Shown here: piece by piece, positions 1 through 9,156 of the stretch | Layout of the letters: each line of letters starts with the position of its first letter | How positions within the stretch are numbered: position 1 is the first letter of the stretch | Source of the DNA: Nothophaeocryptopus gaeumannii | Taxonomy: Eukaryota > Ascomycota > Dothideomycetes > Mycosphaerellales > Mycosphaerellaceae | Direction of reading: 5' to 3' | Assembly: GCA_031771865.1 (NCBI GenBank) | Contig: JASISA010000042.1 | Span: 62,001-126,000, forward strand | Length of the DNA: 64,000 nucleotides | Position numbers and translations under genes: made by a program | The notes under the pieces: model-generated | Database searches by the model: none | What the model was told of the DNA's origin: nothing | What the model saw: only the letters and a program-made list of their open reading frames with translations

Positions 1-1825
1 TCGTAGAAAGCGAGTGAGACGAGCCTCGGCGGTTGGCGGCGCAAAGCTAGAACGTCGAAATGGAAACGCCATGCACGAGCACGACTCCCAAAAACCAGGA
101 CAGAAACCACAAAGGCCATACAATACTCTCACACGAGGCTACGGAGCTCGGCATGCCGGTAGTTCGCAAGAAGGTTCCTTGAGCTGCTCGCAGAATCGAT
201 GAAATCACTCGCAGACACGAGCTGTCATCGAAGTACCCCCAGGTCCACAGAAGCTCCAAGACGCATAGCGGCGGAGATGTAGAAGTGTCTAACGAAGAAA
301 GGCGAAAGGACCAAGAGGCACGGCCCCTGCGGATGACGAGATCTCCGGTGCGGTGGACTGAGAGTTCAGCATGTGGCAGCCACATTGGCTGGAGCATCCA
401 AATGTGTTACCATTCTGAGAGACAAGCTTTTGTTTTGTGGGGGTCTCGTGTGGGAGGACTGCCGGATGCGGTGAAACTCGCTCGACGGCCGCTCGACTGG
501 CGTTGACTGGCGCAGGGGAGAGTTTGTCGACGGCCATGGCTCCCTTCTTGCAACATCCCTATCGACCACATATCACACACAACAACAAGCATTTTCTCGA
601 AATCCTTTGCAACGCTGACAATGCTTGATGAGCCTTCGAAGTCTGTTCAAGACCTCCCGATAGAGTGCTGACAGAACACATGTTCCTGCGAGATGTTGTG
701 GATACGAACACCGTCGAAGGATTGCGACAAAGCTTGGCAGAAGCCACCACCTCATGCAGATCCGGACTTCGTTGGTGGAGATCCGAGATTAGAGTACAAG
801 ACACACCACTCAAAGTTTCCGTTTCCACAACATCTCCATCGACGACCAGGCGAGCTCTCCACGAGAGCTCTGGACGTTCGAGATGTGCTTGATTGCAGAG
901 TTAGAGCACACCACTTTGGCCGCAGGTTGATGCTTTGGTCGATGGGTGCATATCAGGCGAGGACATGTGAGGAGCAATAGAGGTGGAATGCTCGGCCGTA
1001 TGGGCATTGTGGCATGAGGACGGGTCGGGTGGCTTCATGCAATTCATGGCATGATGCGCTGCATAATTGAGCCTTATCGCAACACCCGCGACGATGATCA
1101 TGGCCAGAGCAATGCCTTGAGCGCGTATCTACTGCTGTCTTCTATACGGAGATTATGCCACCACCAGCAGTTTTTCCCGCATGGTGACAGATCACTAATG
1201 CGACAGTGGCACGATGTAGACCTGATGTGGAAAGACGGCTACTCATAACTTGCACTCCGAAGACGATAGACTGGAGTATCTCCCGAGACGAACCGAGCTT
1301 GACGAACACTCACGATTATGGTCACGATGGGTCCTCACTTGCACCTCCAAGGCTCGACAAGGTCCTGTGAGGGCTGATGATATCAGCAGGATGCTCTCAA
1401 ACATGCTTCTAAGATTGAGCCTAATATTGATCTCTCAACGCTGGCCACATTTGGTGCATTCCTTCCTACCATGCACAAAGAATCACCTCGTATCTCGAAG
1501 CGTGTGCGACTGGTTCGATGTTGCCGTGTACAATAGACAAGGAACCGATCAAAGATAATTTCAAACGGTATTGAGCTCTTTGTTCCATGAGCCATTCTAT
1601 GCTTTGAAGTTGGAGCATCCATTGTTCATACAGTAGGAAGCCCAACGTCTACATGAGCACATCATATCCGCACTACGAGGGAGTGGGTGCGACACTAGAA
1701 TCTTTTATCTGCAGGCAGATTTTCAGCTAATCAATATCTTTCAAACTTTACACCCACTTATACTCTGCTGGTCAGAGCATTCTGTCGCGCAAGATTTCTG
1801 AGCCTCCGAGACAAGAGGTTTCGGC
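1..1825. other. no supportable gene
   Basis: I see no open frame here with a recognisable domain, a signal peptide followed by a sensible protein, or a chain of exons joined by good splice sites. The open frames are 60-116 codons long, overlap one another on both strands and have the mixed composition of chance frames. No RNA gene or repeat was recognised. Confidence 0.4.
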
Positions 1826-2161
1826 ATGTTCCACGCTCCTGGAGAGCAGTTTAGTGGCCATGGGCCTCCGCTGAAGGTCATCCGAGCTGGTATGGAAGTG
1901 CGCAGGCTACGCTTTATGCTCGCCGATGATGAGATTGATGCAAAAGGGGAAGACGCTCGTGGGTCACACTTCAATGTACCGGATCGAATTTTCCGTTGGA
2001 CTATACAGGCCTATTTGTATCTCACGAAGATTGCAGAATTCACGACGGACGAGTACACTGAGGAGTTCCGTATGGAGGCAAAGTCGTTGTGGGAAGATGA
2101 GCTCTGGCCGCTTATGGCTGACGCTAGAGCCTGCTCGTCATATGCTGACAGGCCATTGTAG
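1826..2161 (+). CDS. uncharacterised short ORF, possibly an exon or gene remnant
   Basis: This 111-codon frame has a protein-like second half, with acidic and aromatic residues in a helical pattern (for example FTTDEYTEEFRMEAKSLWED). I recognise no family. It starts with ATG but has no clear promoter or splice context. It could be a single exon of a larger decayed gene, because the bases on both sides carry no matching frame. Whether it is expressed is unknown. Confidence 0.22.
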   Translation: MFHAPGEQFSGHGPPLKVIRAGMEVRRLRFMLADDEIDAKGEDARGSHFNVPDRIFRWTIQAYLYLTKIAEFTTDEYTEEFRMEAKSLWEDELWPLMADARACSSYADRPL

Positions 2162-2655
2162 TACTTTGTAGGATGTCTGTTGTAGCTAAAGGGAAGCGAG
2201 CCGTTCACTACTCTTCAATGTAGGCCTGCATTGATTGGCGCAGCAGGAGAGCATGTTCCAGTGTTAGAGTCCGGTAAGTCCTCATCATTATCACATCTTC
2301 CTTATGCTCGGGCATGATCATTAGCTGCTATGGACGTTCAGTTTCCTTTGCTCGAAGCGCAGCACGAACACTTCAAACAACAGCGCTGGCGCATCGGCCT
2401 GCTCTTCATCAAATGAGGACGATGAGCTTGATGCTTAGCTTTCGTGATTACTGCATTCTAATAAAAGATAGAGCTATTCGATCCAGCAAATGTCATGCTG
2501 AGCCTGCAGCCTGGCATCCGCAGTGTTTCGTCCGCCCATCCTCGGAACGTTGGCTGAATCACGCCTTGAAGTACATTCTCCAAGTCCAATGCTACCCGGG
2601 CAGTAGCTTGCTCCGCGCACTCAGTCGCCTTTTCTTCTGAAGCTTCCATCCTTCG

Positions 2656-3550
2656 TCACTCGTCGCGTTTCCACTTCTTCAGCTCCTCCACCGTAACCCT
2701 CCTTCGACAAGCTGGACACGTTCCGTGGCCCATCACCCAGTACAGAATGCAATCGCACCCGAAAACGTGCGTGCATGGCGTCTCGCAGTGCTCGTCCAGG
2801 ACATTCAAGCAAATCATGCGGTCTTCGTCTTCCAAGGCCTTGACTCGCATCTCTCGCTCCACTAAGTTGTCGCCGTCGTCCACACTACCTCCCTCTCGAT
2901 CCACTGCGATGGTTGACATGTTGGCCTTCGCCTCTCTGAAAGGACGCCATGCCTACTCGCGTGCTACATGGGCTGCCTCCGCTTCCTGAAGCCGTCGCAC
3001 TCGTGCGGCCTCTTCAATTGCAACGGTTATTCGCCAGCCCGACGTAGCCAGCTCTCCTCGAGGCAGCTGGTCAACTTCCATGATCGCGGCCGCTTCCAGA
3101 CGCAGTCTTCAGGGTAATTTCTCGACGATCAACTAGCGCGAGTTGATCTTCTGCGATGTGGGTCCCGTGGTGTTTAGAGACTGTGGCGAGATTGAGCTGC
3201 GCGACTGAGATCGATAAGTCTGAGAGACTACTTCCGCGGACTGACTGATTCGTGCTCACGTCTTGGCGCACGTTAGTCAAGAAGTTCACAGCTTCTGCAG
3301 TGACGACCGAATGTTCCATATCAGTAGTTTGATCATGGGTCGCATCAGAGACAGCTGCCGCCATTATCTCCTCGCGCTCCACTGCTTCTCGAGCTCCGAG
3401 ATATCCAGCGCTGCCTGGCTCTGCGGCGTCACCTGCAGGCTCGTGTTGATCCTCGCCACGGTCGATGACGATAGGGTCTTGCTGGGACTCGTCGCGGTAG
3501 GAGGCTCCAGAATCGCCGTCGTGCACGGAGCCAGATGACGAGAGGTCCAT
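2656..3550 (-). pseudogene. RING-finger protein gene, reading frame broken
   Basis: The 3' part (2656-2919) encodes a RING-like end: one Cys after Met-Ile, then ETPCTHVFGCDCI, W and CPACRRRV. This fits the fungal H-x-FG-x-DC-I-x-x-W form of zinc-binding RING domains in E3 ubiquitin ligases. The first Cys of the usual C-x2-C pair is missing (Arg-Met-Ile-Cys). Upstream in the same frame is a charged helical stretch (RITVAIEEAARVRRLQEAEA) cut by an in-frame TAG near 2960. The 5' part (3071-3550) is an acidic, Ser-rich frame beginning MDLSSSGS, shifted against the rest near 3100. No GT-AG intron of normal size repairs both breaks. The likely reading is a decayed RING gene; a wrong base call at each break would be the alternative. 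The ligase role is inferred from the family only. Confidence 0.45.
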
Positions 3551-4049
3551 GGTCGTGAGTCGCGGCCAAGTGCTTCAGCTCGAGGTAGTAACCTGGTGGT
3601 AAGGGTCAGGACAAAGGATCGCTTTGTTCAGTTGCTTGTGAAAGACGGCGAGGCACAGAGATGGGACCTCGAGCACTATATTCGCGATATCGTCAAGCTT
3701 GGCTATCCAAAGTGCAATGATGTTTGACGTGTTCGCGTGTTGATGTGTCCATTTGCGATTTGAGAGTTCACGTGCCGGCGGGTTTCAAGATTTGGCGCTC
3801 GGGCCTCATGCGCCAAACATATCTCATGGATGACGCATTCCCTCACCACAAGCATGCTGAATCACGGGCGCCTTACTTATTCACCATCACAATAATCACC
3901 ACACTGCTCAAATTTGGCGGTCCGCTGGTGAACGAACGGTCTGCACTTGAAAGTCTCATGGCATGAAACTCGGACTCCGCTACGAGACTGAAACCTATTC
4001 TCTAAGCCCTTTCGCACCGACAATTGCATCAAACACCAACACCAACATC
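3551..4049. other. intergenic, likely promoter of the 4050 gene
   Basis: About 500 bases between the head of the RING gene on the minus strand and the start of the next plus-strand gene. The bases just before 4050 are rich in ACC and CAA triplets (tcaaacaccaacaccaac), a common look for a fungal 5' leader. No other gene was recognised. Confidence 0.35.
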
Positions 4050-4862
4050 ATGGCATCCAACATCGAGGCAGAAGCAAGAAGGGCTATCAGCCCACTGAAA
4101 GCGCGCATCCCGAAGAACATTTCCATCGCCATTGTCGACTTCGAGCGCGGCAACGGCACTCGCTACAGTGTCTTGGATCAAATCGAGGGCATCGATGCTT
4201 TCGCGTCAGTCGAAGGGGATCTGGACCACGAGCGGGGTAGAGCAATGCTAGGACTAAGAGCCGCCATCGATGAGCAGTTTTCTTGTGCGTGCGCCGACAT
4301 CACGATCAACATAGATTTGCGCGCTTCGAAGCACCTTGGCTACGTCCGCCATACGAGCATGGAGCGCGGCATCGTGGGAGCACAGGTCAATCCAGTCTAC
4401 ATCAAGCACACTCAGAAGATCGAAGTGACCGTGCCGTTCTACTGCCGCTCCAACGGCAACGCCGATGATTTCGAGCATGGCTTTACCAACATCACCTACG
4501 CCAAGGAGAACGGATCCTGGAAGCTTGTTAGCATCGACTCCCACATCACTGAGAGCAGCAAGTCCACCAGCCACGAGCCGGACAAGCTCGTTCGTGCTCT
4601 GCATCACTACTTGGAGACCCTGCCGGTGAAGTCGCTGCCGGTTGGCGATCTCACTCCCGACGCTCTGAGCAAGCTCGAGGCAGCTATCTTGCAAGCTCAC
4701 ACGTCTGTGCCGTTGGATGTCAAGAACTGGTACGTTGTCGAGACTGCAATGGCTGAGCAGGTCTGGGAGGGCAAGAAGCTGCAGCTACAGGCGGCGAGGG
4801 AGAGAGCGGGTGAGCGAAACGATGGACCAAATCTGACGGGCTATATGGCGGAGCGCCAGTAG
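4050..4862 (+). CDS. conserved-looking hypothetical protein, 270 aa
   Basis: One intronless frame. I chose the ATG at 4050 because its context (catcATGGCA) is a good fungal start and it follows an A/C-rich leader; an in-frame ATG exists at 3963. The protein begins MASNIEAEARRAISPLKARI. It is soluble-looking, with no signal peptide or membrane span. A middle part carries alternating hydrophobic strands (ITINIDLRAS, KIEVTVPFY, SWKLVSIDS), which suggests an alpha+beta fold such as an NTF2-like or lipocalin-like barrel; that is a guess from pattern only. The C-terminus is helical and charged. I cannot name a family or function. The antisense frame at 4254-4700 is a shadow of this gene. Confidence 0.7.
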   Translation: MASNIEAEARRAISPLKARIPKNISIAIVDFERGNGTRYSVLDQIEGIDAFASVEGDLDHERGRAMLGLRAAIDEQFSCACADITINIDLRASKHLGYVRHTSMERGIVGAQVNPVYIKHTQKIEVTVPFYCRSNGNADDFEHGFTNITYAKENGSWKLVSIDSHITESSKSTSHEPDKLVRALHHYLETLPVKSLPVGDLTPDALSKLEAAILQAHTSVPLDVKNWYVVETAMAEQVWEGKKLQLQAARERAGERNDGPNLTGYMAERQ

Positions 4863-5757
4863 AAGGCTGAGCCAGGAATTCTGACATAGCAAGCGAGGAC
4901 GGGAGAGAGCAGAGATCACCGACGAGGTGTCACAAGAAGATGGACGAAAGATGGACGAAAGGGCGTCTGCCGGTAGGGGTGTACCAAGATTGCGTCAAAT
5001 CAAAAGTAGCGTAGATGGCCAATGAAACGAGATGCATTATCAACACTTTCGGCGCGAGCCATCGTCCTCCGAGATGATCCACGCCCTCTTTAATTTGCTT
5101 CGCAAGAGTTCGTGTGACTGCCGAGAACAGCAAGTCGGTGTGCCCTACTTTGGATGGGCAGACATGGATTGTTATCAGCGTAGGGCCGGAATTGGCCTCC
5201 GCATTCTTCTCCGCGCTCGTCCTCCGAACTCTACTTTGCTCACGCTATTGCAAAGAGCGTTTCATTCGCCATAGATCGATCAGATTATGCGAGATGGATA
5301 TTGGATGCAGTCGGAAATCGAGTCTGCCGGAGGACAACGTTGGATGCTGACGGTTGCACGCTTCCTCATTCGCGGGATGACCAGATAGACTCAAACACAT
5401 ACTTGAAGATATGCTTATTTGGAATACGAATTGGGAAACTGCAGGGTGCAGCTGTCAAATGTAACATGTCTGCCACGAGGATGTTGGCCCAATCGATCTG
5501 GGGTCGAGCTGGGATGCGGCCACCTCATTTGGTGTCAAGACCCTGGACCATGAGCGTCTGAAACTTGGCTGGATACGATGATCCTGGACATCGAGATTTT
5601 TCATGGAGTAGTTGTTCATAGACTTTTGGTACCTGGGAAAAAGGAGCTGCCCTGCTCAACGCCAATCATCACAGCGGTATTTGTAGACGGGGCCTCGCTG
5701 CTCTGCGTGAGAACGATGTCCCTCTACTGCCTTCCTGCAACCTATACGCCGCGCAAA
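4863..5757. other. intergenic
   Basis: No supported gene. A short direct duplication (gatggacgaaa twice in a row) lies near 4938-4960. Open frames of 60-86 codons occur on both strands without domain content. The last 150 bases would be the promoter and leader of the secreted-protein gene at 5758. Confidence 0.35.
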
Positions 5758-6724
5758 ATGATGTTCTTTGCCAGCTTCACCCTTTTCGCTTCGATCGCCG
5801 CCGCATGGCCGCAATATGCTCCTCCGTCATATTCTCCTTCGACAATGCCAGCCGCCAGCACGAAGCCGACGATATCTCTGTGTGATAAATACACGACAGC
5901 CCTGCTGAAGGACAACACCGCAGCCAACCAAGAGACGCTTCTGAGGCTCATCGTCAACACGGCCATCATCGGTAACTACACCAAGCCAAATGTGGGGATC
6001 TCTGTCGCAGGCATATTGGCTGTAGGCACGGGACAGTATAAAGGTGTTGACCTCACGCCTTACTTCAACGGCAAGCTGAAGTCTTCGAACCGTGGTGGGA
6101 AGACTGGTGTTTCTGTCAACTTTCTGGATGGCGGAGGCGTGGAGCCGATTAAAGCGAACATGCTGCCGGCGAATACGAATTCGGCTCAATAGTGAGTGTT
6201 GTGCTTGGCCGCCAGATGGATATGTTGCTGATGAGGAACTAGTCGTCTGCAGAAGAACCTCTATGCCTACTTCGGTGGACTGCTTGGATGCAGCTTGTTC
6301 GCCAACACCACCAAGCCGTACACTGGCGACGTTTCCATGTACGATGCGCACAAGTTCATGGTATCGAGATCTCTCCTGCTCTTCCTCCCATTTGGTCTAG
6401 ACTAACCGTATCAGGCTCTGGGCGAGCAAGAGTTTGGCTGGTTCTTGACCAATGTCGGAATGTCCGCTGCTTCCTTCGGCGTAACGAAAGAGGACGTCGC
6501 CACGGTCGCAACCGCTTTGACTTCAGCCTTCGGTATGCGGTGCAGCGCGCCTGCGAGTATCCCGGCAATCGCGATGCCCATGCCACAAGCAATCTGCATT
6601 GAGGTATGTCCACTTACGAGTCTTCGAAGCTGTACTCACTGACACTTTGTAGCCTGATTGCCCTCTTGCGAAGACGCCGATGTGCAGTTCATATGAGACA
6701 GTCGTTAAACCTTCTTGGGCTTGA
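5758..6724 (+). CDS. secreted protein of unknown function, four exons, 270 aa
   Basis: Exons 5758-6191, 6243-6360, 6415-6603 and 6653-6724 join in frame; introns are 51, 54 and 49 bases with donors GTGAGT, GTATCG and GTATGT. The product starts MMFFASFTLFASIAAAWPQY, a clear signal peptide with a likely cut after Ala-Ala-Ala or AAAW. The mature part has N-glycosylation sites (NYT, NTT), a Gly-rich block (SNRGGKTGVSVNFLDGGG) and six or more Cys, most of them in the last 70 residues (MRC, ICI, DCPL, MCSS). It resembles a widespread secreted family of ascomycetes that I know only as hypothetical. Secretion is well supported by sequence; the role is unknown. An in-frame ATG upstream at 5578 is unlikely to be used because it would bury the signal peptide. 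Confidence 0.78.
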
Positions 6725-7604
6725 GGGAATGGCGAAAGATCGGATTGGAAGGATCCCGGCGGCTTGTTGGAGTATGATGGATGGCCAACAAGATGTCGTG
6801 TTGAAGATGAGCGTCCGCTTTGAGAGTGATGGAGGTAATAGCGTCAGGTGAATCCGCTCCGAGTGATTCTAGTTTTCTCTTCCCTCTCGTGCCTTCCAGT
6901 GCATGCTTTGTAAAACTGAAACCATTTGCCACAGACTGTTCTGGAGGCTCCCAACAGTCGCCGAGCGTGTACAAGCGTCCGAATCTGGTGCTGCTCAGCG
7001 GTCGCGCCTCGCATTGGGGCTTGGTGTCGGTGATACTGTCAAGCTCGTCGATGCCAGAACCCCGAGATGAGCGACTGGCATGCAATTGGTGTATCGCTGG
7101 CGGCGGGTAGCGCAGCTTGTACGAGTAAATCATGCAGACAGCTTCGCGAGGATGCGAGGGACAGATGTCAAGCCTGGCTGCTGATGGATCTGAGAGCCCT
7201 CTGTCGTCTGGAAACATATGATATCGAAGGCAGAGAGTAACCGGATTGCAAAGGAGAAGTTAGCGACTAGCAGCATTGCCAGACTGCGGGCGCAATCGTG
7301 GTCTCATCTTGCGGGACGTCATGAGGTGAGCCTTGTTGGAACGGCGTACAGATGCAGTGTCTGGGCAGCCAACTAAGGATCCATTCCTCAATCCATCTAT
7401 CCATCCAGCCAAACCGAGCCTCCGCAGCAAGGACACGCAGACCGACATGAAAGGCCAGCCGACGGCTTGATCCTGCTTCGAGCACTTTACCAGCTCTGCC
7501 TCCTGGGCATGAGCTTGTCACGCTAATCTATCGAAACGACTGGGTTCACATGAGAGCAGGGCACCCTTATCGAAGTGGACATTTAGTGGGCGTGAAGCTC
7601 CTAC
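6725..7604. other. intergenic
   Basis: About 880 bases with only short overlapping frames on both strands. The minus-strand frame at 6705-7217 overlaps the last exon of the previous gene and has no domain, so I treat it as chance. Nothing else recognised. Confidence 0.35.
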
Positions 7605-8219
7605 TCACGCTGTGTCGGGTGCCTCAACTTCCACAACATCATGTACGTCCTCAAGACGAAGCGCTGGTGTCGATGCATCCACACATTCCGGCGAATCGAG
7701 ATTCGAAATGGCGAAGAAGCCCGCGTGCAAGGCTTGCCAGCATCGAAGACTAAGCGAGCATACAAATTGGAGCATGGCTGTCCCAGAACAAGTTCCCCGA
7801 GACGCCATTGAAGTCGAATAGCACGGTGAGCCAAATTGAATGACGAAGAGGGTCATTGTTCGAGCAGGAACGAGGGAAATAATACCAGGGAGGGCATCAT
7901 CAAGAAGGACACTGTCAAGAAGGACACCATTGAGACGGTCACCCGCGAGACGGTCACCCGCGAGATCGGCACTACTGAGACCGGCACCACCCAAAGCGGC
8001 ACTCATGATATCGCCCTTGATACCGAGGGACGATGCTCTTTTCACAATGCCGTGCTTGAACGACCCCAGTCTCAAGGGCGATATCATGAAGTCGAAGGAC
8101 TTTGGAGTCACTCGGCAGGCCAGTCCGTGTACGGAGAGGAGCAACTCGATACTGACCACAAGAGCAACCAAGATGCACCCAAGTGAAGTGCGAGATGCAA
8201 GCAAAGTTTGTCTACACAA
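7605..8219 (-). CDS. hydrophobic-headed protein fragment with pentapeptide-like repeats
   Basis: This 204-codon frame has a hydrophobic head (SLGCILVALVVSIELLLSVH) like a signal peptide or anchor. It is followed near residues 72-112 by eight five-residue steps with Leu at a fixed place: SAALG, GAGLS, SADLA, GDRLA, GDRLN, GVLLD, SVLLD, DALPG. That period is the hallmark of pentapeptide-repeat proteins, which form a right-handed four-sided beta-helix. The frame has no ATG before the hydrophobic head (it opens at TTG), so an upstream exon is missing or the gene has lost its start. The Cys-containing C-terminal half matches no family I know. Expression is unproven; the plus-strand frames here are the antisense of the same repeat. 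Confidence 0.33.
   Translation of the reverse strand: MCRQTLLASRTSLGCILVALVVSIELLLSVHGLACRVTPKSFDFMISPLRLGSFKHGIVKRASSLGIKGDIMSAALGGAGLSSADLAGDRLAGDRLNGVLLDSVLLDDALPGIISLVPARTMTLFVIQFGSPCYSTSMASRGTCSGTAMLQFVCSLSLRCWQALHAGFFAISNLDSPECVDASTPALRLEDVHDVVEVEAPDTA
7884..8006 (-). repeat. 15-bp tandem repeat encoding Leu pentapeptides
   Basis: Read on the plus strand, acggtcacccgcgag occurs twice in tandem, and tcaagaaggacac occurs twice 15 bases apart; the intervening units are diverged copies. Each 15-base unit encodes one pentapeptide on the minus strand. The near-identical adjacent units suggest recent unit duplication by slippage. Confidence 0.6.
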
Positions 8220-8862
8220 GACGCGACCCTGTTTGCTGAACAGGCTAATTCTTTAATGGATTCCATGAGGGAATACGCGAAAAGACCCAGCGATTGCTTT
8301 GACGAGGCATGCGTGCCTTGCAACATGCGTACGCTGCTCACTTCTACGCACGTGATTATAGTCCTTCGTGAAGATATAAGGGATACATCTGAACACAGAC
8401 ATCGCGCTGTACATCGAGAGAGCACTCCCTAGATACAGAAAGACGGATATGAGACGATTGCCTTCTGGCCCCAATCTCCGTCACGAGTGATATTTGAATG
8501 ATCAGTATGAAGCGTAATGTAGCCCGTTGGAGAAGCCTGTGGTCGATATGTGAACGATTGTCACCTACGACGACGGGGTTGATCTTTTCGCTGCTGTATT
8601 AATTTATTTCCAGCATCCGTTCCAATAGAGAAAAAACTCTTAAGCCCGCTGGTCATCATTGCACTGATCATTTGACGGGATTCTCCTCTGATCCCGTCCT
8701 TTGACGCGCTGCCGCCGAGCACTATCATCCACGAGGTCCGCTGCAACCGACTCCATCTCAATATGTCCAGGAATCGAGCAGAGCCGAAACTTGACCTCAG
8801 TATTTTCCGGTCGCCTATGGAGAATCCGCAAGCTGCCGCCGATCCTACTTTCCGAAGAACAT
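8220..8862. other. intergenic
   Basis: No supported gene. Frames on both strands are short and overlap; the minus-strand 123-codon frame at 8561-8932 runs out of the peptidase remnant in another frame and has no domain. Confidence 0.3.
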
Positions 8863-9156
8863 CTACGCTCTGCAGATCTCTGGAAAGCCTTCGAAAGACT
8901 TCGTATAAGTCGCAACGGAATGCACAATACATTTTATGTTAATCTCCCCCGTAGTGACACTCGCATTTCCCACATCATTGCAAAGCAGATGATAACAGTG
9001 ATCATACCATTCCCCTGGTTTCCCACCGAATGCCTCAACTTCTTTGTTCGTCTCGAACCCCTCTGCACCTGTCGCGATACCTTCGGCGGGTATGCCGGCG
9101 TTGATGAATCCTTGGTAGTCGGTACGGCCGTCGAAGGGAATGGATAAGGCCCGCAA
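8863..9156 (-). pseudogene. C-terminal fragment of an M28-type zinc aminopeptidase
   Basis: The frame reads IPFDGRTDYQGFINAGIPAEG, then TGAEGFETNKEVEAFGG and EWYDHCYHLLCND. This matches the end of fungal M28 aminopeptidases of the vacuolar Y type, where F-x-GR-S-D-Y-x-x-F, AGIP-x-GG, TGAE and YDPCYHxxCD hold a metal-ligand His and the last disulphide. It continues to a C-terminal helix (VATYTKSFEG). No ATG or upstream exon carrying the other zinc ligands (H-x-D, EE) was found nearby, so I read this as a fragment of a lost gene, about 95 of an expected 380-490 residues. The match is from memory of the family, not from a search. Confidence 0.55.
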
